Positions 1-12,200 of a stretch of 64,000 nt of DNA are shown here, piece by piece. Under the pieces are notes generated by a model, which had not been told where the DNA came from, did no database searches, and saw only the letters and a program-made list of their open reading frames with translations. Within the stretch, counting starts at the first letter, position 1; the number at the start of each line of letters is the position of its first letter. The translations under genes were made by a program, and so were the position numbers. This DNA comes from Malachius bipustulatus (Eukaryota; Arthropoda; Insecta; Coleoptera; Melyridae), in NCBI GenBank assembly GCA_910589415.1, contig OU342632.1, forward strand, positions 44,319,341 through 44,383,340. Reading direction: 5' to 3'.

Positions 1-2979
1 AAATATAGGTACGTATTTAAAATGAAGGATTATTTACACTACTAAAATGCTTGCGCCCTTGGGCTAAAGCCCTATTATCCCAATGGTTAAGACGGCCCTG
101 TTGGCTTCCCTAATTATTGTATCAACAAATAGTATTTAGATATCTTTTTAAAACAAAAAATGAAGCTTCCTTTGATGGTACTTACCTCAATTTTTTTATT
201 TCCGTGCCATGAAAATCACGAAAAACGAAAGCTAATTTCACTCTATAGAGCCGGCAAGCCTGCATGGTGAAGTTAATTACTTTTACATTGTTTATTCGCT
301 GAAAATCATAAAAAATTCATTCGCTGAAGAAAAGGTTTATATTTCAATAAAATAAGCATATTGATATTTTAAATGAACTTTATAATGACAATAATAATGG
401 CATCTATGTTTTATACAGAGTGTTAAGAAAATGACGGATAAACTCTTCAGTACATTGTAGGGGACACTCAGTAAAGTACAGGAAAAATAATTTAAAAAAT
501 TCTGGTCTTCAATTTGGTGAGATAAAAAATGCCAAAGTTAACATTTTACTATCTTTGTTTTTCAGTATTTGCAAAAAATAAATGATTTTACAGATATAAA
601 AAGGGTACATTAATCGTTATTGTATTAAAAAAAATTGCTTAAGATTCCACTTGGAAAATTCAATAAGAATTTTTTTCTTTTCTGAGATGCTTAAAAAAAA
701 AAGCATTTGGCGAAAATTATACGAAATTACCAAACACCAACTGAAGGGGTAAGAAGCAAAAGGGTTTAAGTAACATAATTTAGAAACTGAGAATAGAGCC
801 ATCAAAGTCTGCTGGTTTTTAAAAAATCTGTGATATTTATTTTTTAGTCATATTTTGGGAAGTAATAGGATAGGGGCCAAATATTTTTTTAAATATTACA
901 CTCTCATAGTAGTGTTAGTCATTTTTTGAAAAAATGTCACTTTGCTTATAAGCAATTTTTTGAAAAAATGTTACTTATACTCCTTTGCATATAAGCTATG
1001 TTATAACCAGAAAATCAGTTGTATCTCTTTACCACCAAATAAATTGTAATATTAACTTTGTAAATTGACACATAAGTCGTTTTAAAGGAAAATGTTACTT
1101 ATACCCTTTTGCTTCTTACCCCTTCAACTGTTACCGTGTTAAATGTTGCCGAATTTATTGTTCAAAATTTTGCTTATATCTTTTAAAATGTAGCTCCGGA
1201 TTTTTTTAAATTATTTTTCCCGTACTTTACTGAGTGTCCCCTACAATGTACTGAAGAGTTTATCCGTCATTTTCTTAACACCCTGTATATTCAATAAGTT
1301 TTTCCCTGCTTGCCTGTTTTAAATAAAATTAGCTTTCGTTTTTCGTGATTTTCATGGCATGAAAAATTAAAAAATGGAGGAAAGTACCATCAAAGGATAG
1401 GTACCTATTTTTTTGCTATACAATATATCAAAATCCATTTTGTTGATAATAAAGACTTTTTCTAGACACTTCTCAGGGCTTCTGATTCTCGTTTTCGTGT
1501 ACTATTGAGTCGCGAATCTGGGGGGACTGTCTATGAGCCAAGAGCGACGAACTAGCTCTATCCAAGTCTTCGTGTTTTCATTTCTGAAATTTTTGTGTCT
1601 AGTTGTGTGTCTAGTTTTCAAGATTAAAATTTTTTCACCCTCGCCAACATTAGTGCAAAGAAAATGTGCGCCACTGACTTTTTGTTGCATTTTTTATATT
1701 TTTCAGATTAAGCAGCTGCTGTAAATACCAAGTTTTTTTGTGTTTTAAGTTGTTTTTCTATCAGTAAAAATAAATAAAACCCGCTTCAACGCATGTCTAA
1801 AAATTGATTAAATAAAATCATTAAAAATAAATTAAAATCAATTTTGCTATATGCCTTGCAGGGTTTTATTTTTTTGAAATAAAAGGAAATACTAAGATAT
1901 GTCAAGAGAAAAAAAAAGGTTTATTTTTAGTGGCTTAATCTGAAAAAATATCAAAATTTAAAAAAAGTCAGTGGCATACATTTAATTTGCAATAGTATTG
2001 ATGAGGGTGCCCGCTGGACGCCACTGGACTTAATCATTTTAATCTACTTGGGACTAAAGGAGCTATTACTACATATAACACTGCCAAATTTCAACAATAT
2101 CGGCAAGAGAATGTTTGAGATATTAATAAAAAAAATTATTAAAAAAAAATTCAACATAACTTTTCGACTTAAAATTGGCCCAGGAATACTTTATCCTTAA
2201 GTTTAGTACATGCATTTAAGTACTTAGCTGGCACTTTTGTAATCGTTGTTTTATACGGTTAGCTCTTTTGTAACTTGATTGAAAAGTGAAAGACGAACTT
2301 GAAATCGCTACAATAATTTTTTCAATTGAAAAAAAAAACCTTAAGTTCTTAAATAAAATAATTAATGTTCGAAGTTAAATTCACAACTCTTTGATCATTG
2401 TTAGTATCAAATTTCACAATACATTCCAATAGCTGAAAATAACCTTCGGAGCTCATCACTAAAAGTAACACGATATCTGGACTACCTGTTGCTTCTTCAC
2501 CTGACGTGTTGTTCGCGAGGGAATTTTACATCTAGAACCGGAAATTGGCAGGTGCTTCTCCGGATACATTCTCTCATGCCATGTTACTACACACACAGAC
2601 TTTTTTAAATCGACAGCATTGACGCCCATATGACCCTCATATTCCACAAGAACTCATTTTGATGTATTCCTTTGGCGTGACCGATGTCAGTAACCTGTTA
2701 GCAAGAACCCAAGTCGGGGTAAATAATATGCAAAGTAAATTGACTAAAAAAATTACATAATAATAGCACTGCCAAGTCTTATATGCCTGTAGGAACAAAA
2801 ATAATCGGCTGGCGTGATGTAAAATCGAGGATTAAAAACTATTATGGCCCTTCTACACGATCACTTTTACCTTTACGCCAAACTTTATATCAGCTTCAGC
2901 AAATTTCATTCTCGTTCATTTTCTGACCCGCACAAGAAACAAAAAAATATTTTATCATAATGCAATTTTCTTGTTCCAG
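1..2979. other. Non-coding stretch upstream of the prickle PET exon
   Basis: I see no exon here. The stretch holds one palindromic element (416-1285, listed separately) and otherwise AT-rich sequence with short spurious reading frames. The following PET exon opens with a splice acceptor in the middle of the PET domain, so this is most likely part of a prickle intron. No exon for the N-terminal start of the PET domain was found, so it should lie before the window. Confidence 0.5.
416..1285. mobile_element. Palindromic CAGGGTG/TA element, family A
   Basis: The ends are CAGAGTG and CACCCTG, both abutting TA. The terminal ~100 bp are inverted copies of each other: the left reads TTAAGAAAATGACGGATAAA and the right is its complement. 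There is no coding capacity. An AGATA box sits 104-108 nt from the left end. A shorter copy of the same family is at 20077-20601. TA target sites fit a Tc1/mariner-type non-autonomous element, which is an inference because no transposase is linked. Confidence 0.75.
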
Positions 2980-3222
2980 GTTCATCTATACTTCAGTGCT
3001 CTTCCCGAGGACAAGGTGCCGTACGTGAACAGCGTAGGGGAGCGATACCGGGTGCGGCAACTCCTTCAGCAGCTCCCCCCGCACGACAACGAAGTGCGTT
3101 ACTGTCATGCCCTCAGCGATGAAGAGAGGAAGGAACTTCGGCTGTTTAGCGCCCAGAGGAAAAGGGAAGCCCTTGGAAGGGGATCAGTGAGGCAACTGCC
3201 GGCTCCGATGCAATGCGATGCG
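2980..3222 (+). CDS. prickle: prickle exon: PET domain
   Basis: There are 81 codons in phase 0. The acceptor is a pyrimidine-rich run ending TTGTTCCAG at 2979, and the donor is GTAAGT-like at 3223. The exon ends QCDA, whose Cys is the first zinc ligand of LIM1. Its last codons therefore join directly to CQETLSG in the next exon to give CDAC. Confidence 0.93.
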
Positions 3223-6200
3223 GTAAGTGGAAAAAATAACAAGATTTTGAGGGTCTTCTTTGTACCAGTAGATAGCTTTTTCTATACTTGGATCGATTTC
3301 CGGGCCAGATTGTTTTTTTTTTTCATAAATTAACTTCCGGGGTAACTAAAGGGCAATGAGATTTGTGAATAATTAAAACGTGAGGTAAATTATATCTCCA
3401 GCTTCAGTTATATACCTATGAGTCTCCTGCTGAAATTATTATCGTATCCTTAACACCATCTTATGACACCCTTCTCATCTCTAATTTTTCTTGTAATGTT
3501 TTAACGCTATACTCGAGATTTTCCTGGCTTTCAGAGTCTTTCAGACGACGAAACTCGCTAACCACGACCTCCCTTCCCTGCACTGCAAGTCTTCGGATTG
3601 GTTTCAATTATTATGACTATTCTACGTTTTTTCCTCATTTTCTTAGAGGACTGCAAATGTTGCATGATTGAGCATCTAAGGTCCAACCACAATGACTACA
3701 TAGCATAATACCAGATAACGTTTTTGATATTCCCGAACCTCAGATCTGTGTTTTTTTTGGTATAAGCAAATAGATATCCCCATTTCACCCCTCACGCTTC
3801 CTTATAGAACTTCTTGTAATTTTTTATTTTCTCATGTTGTCATTATAATGCATGTGTTGGTGTCCGTGTACTAGACTGAAGATTTAATGAATCGATACCA
3901 TCATCATATACCAGATTAACATTTCAATTTCCTCTTCCAGTCTCATGAATCATCATGAGGATCGCCTGTAGTGCAAAGTGTAAGATGTTGCACCAATTTT
4001 AAACCGGGAGTCTCTCCTCCAGTTTAGTTTGGCTAGTCTTCCATAGGCTTAAGGTTCCATCGTTCGCCGTATAGAGGCAAGCGGTGGGAATTGGGAGGAG
4101 AGGCTATATTCAACACTAACTATTATAAGCAGGTCGTGCGAATTGCGCATATTATCCCTTAGCATCCAAAACTGTTATCTCTTCAGGATGAGAACGATTT
4201 ACCCCACTCTCTTAGTGATCAATTAAACTTAGGTAATAACTTAGCGCTTAATTATCGCGACTAACCAGTCACGTGCACCAGAATTTTCCCCAGAGTTATG
4301 TTGAATCTTTTGTGAAGTTTTCAATGAATATTTATCAAAACTTATCGATTCGACTGTTGCTGACATGCACTTTCCCTTTAATTCATGCCTCAATAGTTAC
4401 CATTTCTTGGCTCATATTATACTGGAATAAGAAAGAATAATGAAATGTTTAAGCCTTGTGAAAGTTGAATAAACCACACGCTGCGCGGGATAATATATTC
4501 CATAATATATGGGTCTCGGTATATTAGATTAATGTTACTCGTTTGGAAGTATTATTCTGCTCTGCCTATGATCTGTGCATGGATTATTCTGTAGGTACCT
4601 GAATCAATATTTATTTATTTATTAATTTAATTTAAATGTTTACCGTAGTAAACGTATAGAATACGACTCGTGTAAAAACGCATAGGGCTTACTCGTGACT
4701 ATACAATTAGGTATATGCTGGCTGTATGCCAATTATTATTGAAAATACACGATTTTCGTATCTTAATTAAGTATTGAGAAATGTACGAAGCTTTATTTTC
4801 TGTAAGAAATCTACACTTTTCCAAACGATTTTTCCCTTAACAGTTCAATACCAGTGTATTATTTTCCTGCACTTGATAATATTACGCGAAAACGATTTGT
4901 TAAGATAAATTAACAAACATTGAAGTTTATTTCTGAATCATTTTGTCAAAATCTACACCAAACACTTTCGTTCAGGTTGCGTTTTTGTTATTGAATCTCT
5001 CGGGTGCCTTCAACCCCCAAAATTTTGCCCCCAAAAGTTGTATTTTACCGTAACAATAACTATTTTGACAAGGAGGGTTGTCCGTGAAGTTTTTTGTTTT
5101 CGAAATTATAGATATGGTGAGTTTGAAAGATACTGAGTATAGGTTTTCTTAAGACAAAGTTGCGTATTTTGTGCTGATTTGTAATCGGAAAAGAAATTTA
5201 TGATAGCTTCAGTCGTTGCTGAAATATGCTTGAAAAACACAAATCGTTATTTCCCATTTAAGTGTTCGTAAAAAATACTAATCTAATCTCATACCAAAAG
5301 CAGATTTAAAAAATGACCATTTCTCTCTTGTTAGAGCTCATCGGCATGCCACATCAGCAAGTGTAATCTTTTTTTTTAAGAGGCAGCATTTGTATTAACT
5401 GTGTAGGTAAGATATAGTCGCTCCACTCTGGTAATTTGGCTTCGAGAACGAGCTAATACAGCCACAGACACATTTGTAGAGAAATAAATAGCCTTATAAA
5501 CGAATACAAACAACCAAGCCGAGCTGGGATTCGAACCACAGAGAGTGGCAGAGTCAACGGTTCCAGTCAGCGACCTACACCATCGCGCTACAATTTTTAC
5601 TATTTACTATTCATTATTTAATGTTTCACTCAAGAATGTCTCACTTTAGAAAGATCTTTTGTATTATTCAAAATAAATTCATAATTTTTTTGTAGGTTAA
5701 CATCAGTCATGACCAATTATCCATCTGACATTAAAAAGATTTTCAAAGCCGACTAGATCCTATGGTTTTCATACTCAACTTTTGGTTTTCTTATCGCCTT
5801 CAGATTGATTTTTCATGTGATTTGGTGAAAAAAAATCAGGAAACCCATAGTCCATCCCATCACATTAAAAAAAAACGAAACTTTTTCTTATTTTTTGAAA
5901 AAAAATAGTTTTTTTCACAAAATAATAGCAGCATGACGTCTTCGATGACGTCATATTATTATAGCCTTATGGTTTTTCGGTGAATGGTTTTGCTTATGAC
6001 GTCCATCAGTTCGCTGAATTTTTTTTTATTATTTTCTTAAAAATAATTTGACATATAAAAAATTATTTTATAGATTTTTGAAACATTTATTTTGTAAATG
6101 TCGCATGACATGAAAAGAAACAATTTTCCGACCACAAGAAAAACAAAACCTTACTATGAAAACTCTATTTTTTTCAAAAGTCGGCTTTGAAAATTTCTGA

Positions 6201-9200
6201 AATGTCAGACGGAATGACAACTAATGCAAACGTATAAAAATCATTGCTTAATTTTCAATAATAAAAAACATATGGCTATCAAATAAGATTTTTTGATTTT
6301 TCAGTTTTTTGAGCATATTTTAGGAACGATTTCCTTTCAGATTACAAATAACCACAAAAAGACGCCACTTTGCGACAGTTTAACCTATACGCACAGGGTT
6401 ATTTATAATAATAAAGGCACCGATTTGAAAAAGTTAAACTTCTAATCGATTTAGAAATCTGAAATTTGGAATCTGGGCAACATAAACAATAACGAGTAAA
6501 AAAAATTTATTTCCAAGATGGCGGCAGATTTAAAAATTGCGAAATAGCACGCCATCTTTGTTTTTTTTTTTATGGGACACCCCATATACATATTATTGCA
6601 TTTTCAATTTGTCTAAAAAATCGAATAAGAATGATTATGGTTGGAGTTTGAAATTAGTACTTAGTTTGTGAGTTATAAACAAGTGAAAATCGTAATTTTA
6701 CAGCTTCAAAGCCATTTGCAACGAAAACTGCTCAAGATATCAGAAAACGGTTTACATGTCCCTAATCTTAACTTTTCACATAGTATCCTATTGTGTAGTT
6801 TAAATTTATACAGGGTGATGAACACTCTTATAAATTTCACCACCCTGTATAAACATTTCTACTACAGAATAGGACACTACATAAAAACTTGAAAATAGAG
6901 ACATGTAAACAAACTGTTTTCCTCACAATGATTTAAAGTTGGAAAATTGCACTAATAAGAGTAATAAGTCATAAATTACTCGTTACAAACTCCAACTGTA
7001 AAGACTATTGCTATTTAATTTTTTTTTAGATAAATTGAAAATGGAATAATATAGGGGTTGTCCCATTAAAAAAAAAACAAAGATGACGTTATCTATAGCC
7101 ATTTTTAAATGTGCCTCCAGCTTGGTAATATTTAGTTTTGGCTTTGTTTATGTTGCCTCAATTCCAAATTTCAGATGTCTAGATAAACTAGAAGTTTATC
7201 TTCTAGAACATGTTCTAATGATTTTTTCTAATGATCGCCTTAAAAGAATCACCCTGTATGCCTCTTAAGATAACCGAGATCTAAATGCATCTTTTCCTGG
7301 AAAGGAGAATCCTGTATTATATTCAGGGTGTGAAACATTAAAAGATACGAGAGATCATTTGCAACAAAAAAAAATTAACTTCTCGCATTATTTACAGTTT
7401 TCGAATAATTCTACATACAGGCTGATCCCGAAATGGCGGACACGGAATAGAGGGTGTTGTAGAAGATGTTCAGAAAGACTGTAAATTTAAAACAAAAATG
7501 GTTTCCTCGGCTTCGTTACCGAGATATAGGATGTTCTTTTTTTTAAATTTAAATCGAATTGGGATCAAATTTAAACAATCTCCACTGGCAAAGCTCATGA
7601 TTTCACATAACTATAACGATAGTGCTTTGCTTTTTATTATTTTTATTATCGTGAACGGAATTACAGGCATTCAAAGTTTACCTATTCCCTGTGTTCAACA
7701 AAATTTTTCAATGTGGCATCGATGTTCTAATTCGAGATTTTGAATAATATTATCGAATTTGTATCCGCGCAACGATTATTGTTTTAAGCTTTGTTGTATT
7801 TCCATTTCATATGTTTCCATGGTAACATCTATCTGGATATTGTAGACCTACACATTATTTTTCTGCCTGAAGAATGGTATCCAGTGCAATGTTGTGACTT
7901 TATTTTCTACAAAAGTGGTCATATCTTCTTAAGGGAGCCATACTGGAGAAAACAGTAAATAAAACTTAGTCTTTAATCCACAATAGATGCTGTGGTGCTG
8001 TCCGTGTCCGCCATTTCGAGATTATCCTGTATACACCTAATTTATATATTTTTATGTGTATTATGTGTCATTATGTGTTTTAAATATGTGTAACGTACCT
8101 ACAATAAAGCTGTTTGATAATTTTTTATGTTGCGAGTCGTAGAGAAAATAACGTCTGCTACTCGCGTAGAATGGCTATTATTCACTTGAACGATTCCTAA
8201 TCATCGTCTTCAAGAATGTAATAATAAAATTAGTTTTTGTTCTGGTTACTTGCCCTTATAAACAGACCTATTATAATTTGCCGAAAATTTGATTTTTTTT
8301 TTTTTTTATTCACAAATTTCCTAAAAATGCAAAATGTATATTCATAACTTGAGTCTGCAATTAACTGATTTCCTTCAGTCGATCCATCATTTTGATGGTC
8401 AAACAATAATCGTGAATGTGGACTGTTCTTAATTAATTCTGTAAGTAGTCACCTGCCAGCTTATAATCATGTGTAATGATGACTCTGTTATCATATTCTT
8501 TTCAGAGCAATTAAGAAGCTTCGCGTAACTGTCCCGGTTTTTAATCACAATTTCTTAAATTTGAAGACTTAACTTGTTTTATTAATATACCTACCTATAT
8601 ATCAGACTTATCTGCAAGTAAAACGACATCAAAGTCACTCATCGTGATTTTTTTTATCATTATAATTACATATCCTCCGTTATTTCATTTGATTAAAGAA
8701 TGACATAAAAGAAAGAAATTTTCTATCTCAAAAGAAATTTTTTTTTAAATCTCGGTTATTAATGAGATATATGTTTCATGTTTCGTTTGTATACTTTGCG
8801 CTTTGATCTCCAAGCTACAAAAATGTTGAAAAGAATTGTCGCCATGTCGCCTTTATGCGTCCCTATTACATAGGTACTTTGATGTGCAATAATTTTAACG
8901 ATGCATCACTTATACTGCTTATTAGACGCAGGAGGAAAAAACTGTTAAAACTCTGTGAGGATTCCACTCACCATATATGTATCTACTTTTTATAACATTC
9001 GCAAAGAAGTTTTTTATGTACTTAAGTATGTAGTTACTCAAGCTAGGCGACTTGCGAAAAAATTGTAAAGTGGCTTTTAAACTATGCAAGTAGGTACCTC
9101 TGAAACTGGGAAGTTTTTATTTAGGGATTGCATTTAATTAAGACTAGCTAGATTTCTTGGATAGGATTGCTCTCGTTTCTCTAAAGGACTCCTAGATGCC

Positions 9201-12200
9201 TTTCCAGGCTATAAACTGTCTGATGGGAGATGGGGGATCGCAAAAACCACGGACCGCGTAATTAGTATAACTTTAATTAATAGCATCCAATCGCAAGTTA
9301 CTGGCCACATCAAATAGCTTCGACGGCTGCCACGGGAGGGAGAGGACAAATTGCTCCAGTTTATACTTCCCTTTGTAAACGATCTCGTTTAGGAATAATG
9401 GAACGGTTCGTATTACTCGAGGAAGTCTTAAGTACTTACTCGACATTAATAGTTTTCTTTAGCATTGTTTTGTAAACTAACTTCAATGTGTTAGTCTAGA
9501 CTCTAGAATGCTAGGATTACTCTTAGAGATCTATTTTATTTCAATTGAAACTTTAGCATCAGATGTTAACTTAACTTACCTACCTGGTCTAAATTTACCT
9601 TTTAAGTATACTTAATTTCTCGGATTCCGGTAAATCCCCAAAGGTGTCGTTTCAGCATAACGCGAGTTACTTTAATTACGTTTTTCCGACCGGTGCTGTT
9701 TTCCGATCTCCGGAGACCACCAACAAATAATGCCTTTCATCTTCATAGCGAAATGAACGAATTCTCTTGGCTCGAATTTTTGTAAAGATTCCAATTAGAA
9801 ATATGCAAATAAAGTAGATATTAATTATCATTACAAACAACCCCCGGAGGAAATTAATTGTTTAGGTCTTCTCTTAATACTGAAAATATTCTCCATACCT
9901 ATACAACAGAGAAATCCCGCAGCCTTCATTAACTTCCATTGATACGCAATAATTAAAAACGGAGTAAAAGAAACGGTTATCAAAAAGAAGCGAAACTAAT
10001 TTCAAAATAAACTCTTCTCAAATCTTAATTGCGTTTCCGTTTCCGGCTAAATTCCTTCAAACTCCGAGAGCGATATTTAAAGTCCGCGCGGTTAACTCGC
10101 GAGATGCCCTTAGTAAGTATTAAAGCCCTCGACTAATGTACTAGTTATAATGGATCGAGCTCCTGGGGGACCGTTCAATTTGCCTCATTAATTCGGGAAA
10201 ACTTCCTTACTTTAAACAACTGGAAAGAATCGTCATTAGGGGCACTTAGGGTCGGCACCCCGAGCAACTAAGCTTCGACCGTGACGATGCAAACATTATA
10301 CCTAATATTCAGACCACTTGGTAATTAGAAATGAAAATAATGATTTACTGGGGGGCTTTAAATAAATAATTGTTCTATGTCATCATGTTATAAAAAAATT
10401 TGCACGTCTTCTCCAATAATAATTTCTAAGAGACTGGCGCGTCGGTTTTGCTTCAGGAATGATTAATAATTCGTGTTAAAAATGAAAGAATATCGCATTG
10501 ATGTCTTCACCTTAATTTAAGCAATGCAATAATAATTGCTTAAGCAACGTTTATTATAGCAAAATAGTGTCTATTAATCTTTGTTGCTCTTTCCGTTTCA
10601 GATATATCTGGATAATTAAGGGAAACGTCAGGGAAAGAGAGAGGTGATTCCATTATTTCCATTGTTCCAAATGCACACTCTGTATCATCAGTGTCTAAGT
10701 TACAAAACAAATGCAGCAACTTGTTAATTGCTTTGCTCAGCAGGGACTTCCCATGCAGTGATTTTCAAATTGTCGCATATGGGTTCTCTATTAATAAAAT
10801 GCCCCAAGGTGGAAACTGAAACGAATTTTCGCTCTCTAACTAAAGGGCTTTTACTGGTCATATCGCATAAATTTTCGAGATACAGCCCTGACCAAGCTGT
10901 TAGGAGTAATATTTAGCTCATGTGTAGCAGGATCGGTACTAGTTCCATCTCTGTCATACCCCCAGGGGTCCTGTCGTATTATCTGCCCCCGTCCTTGTTC
11001 TTTCTCTGAACCATTTGTTCCTGACAGATTTATCGTCTGCAGGACTCCCAGAAGGGTGGGTGGATAGGCCTGTTTATCACAAGGATGTCGTTCTTATATT
11101 GATGACAAGTTCTTTCTATTAGTTCTGGTCTGGTCCAGGGGCATTGTTTAGGGTCTGTGATAATAGGGAATGATCGATTATCTTTATCTTAAAAATGAGA
11201 TAATAAGTAGTGATTTGATATAGGGAGAATCATAAATAAATTTAATTGGCATGGGCATCGGTTAGGTATTTATTATCAAATTGGATAAATCATTCATTAT
11301 TGACCACTTTGGGTGATTTAATTTTGGTGATTAAGGAAAAAGGGTGACGGAATCAACCACAAAACTTGGCAGAAATTATTATTATTATTAATAATTATTA
11401 TTGTCACCACCTTTTTGTACATAGACCTGCAGGATAATTGGCCTAGGCCTTCAATAAGGGATGTTTTATAAAGAAGTGACAAAAAGCGTGATCTTGTCCT
11501 GTTCGATTCATCATTCTCCTTCAAGACACAAGACTCATATCGAGATGACTGTTTTTAAGGAATATAGTAGCAGGATTATTAGTTTTCTGATTATAGAAAC
11601 TCAAGATACTTTTACCAATACAGATTATGTTGCTTTTCGATGCATTAGTCCGGCCATTATTACCGATTTGGTATCCATCTCAGGTGGGCACTGTAGTGCT
11701 GCAGAGGGTTTAGCGTCGATTCCTGAAATTCCTTTTAGCATTGATTGAAAGACCTTACCTGACCTGACTCTTTCAATCACCGCTTTTAGGGTCGACGGTA
11801 TGTATCCGGAGACTGGTGTCTCGCAACAGGTATTGTTGGCTAGAGTGAGTCAGTCTAGAGCAACGTCGAAGTTTCAAAATCAGCAAAATCGTCTCAAATT
11901 AGACTAAATCAGTTCCATAGTCCACTAAATAAGTCGGAAATGTGGAAATGTGGTGGAAGAGCACCGATTTAAAGAATTTATTTTTCCCTGGAATTCTTTA
12001 CACCTTCAGAAACATTTCATCACCACTAACCCGTGCATTACCTCGAAAAATGAGACAATTAGGGTAATTTCCCGCCACTCAAAAAGTGATAAAAAGGTTT
12101 TTAAAATTCAAAATTTCCTCTCGGAAATAGTTTCTTGGGGGGTTTTCCCTCGAAATCTTAATATTTTCAAAGCGAAATATAAATTTTGTATCACTGCCAC

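Noticed and set aside
1502..2647. Short open frames upstream of the PET exon
   Set aside because: They have no PET-domain continuity, no splice support and no recognisable family.
5516..5592. Functional tRNA gene
   Set aside because: The B-box is exact but the cloverleaf is poor; a SINE head is more likely.
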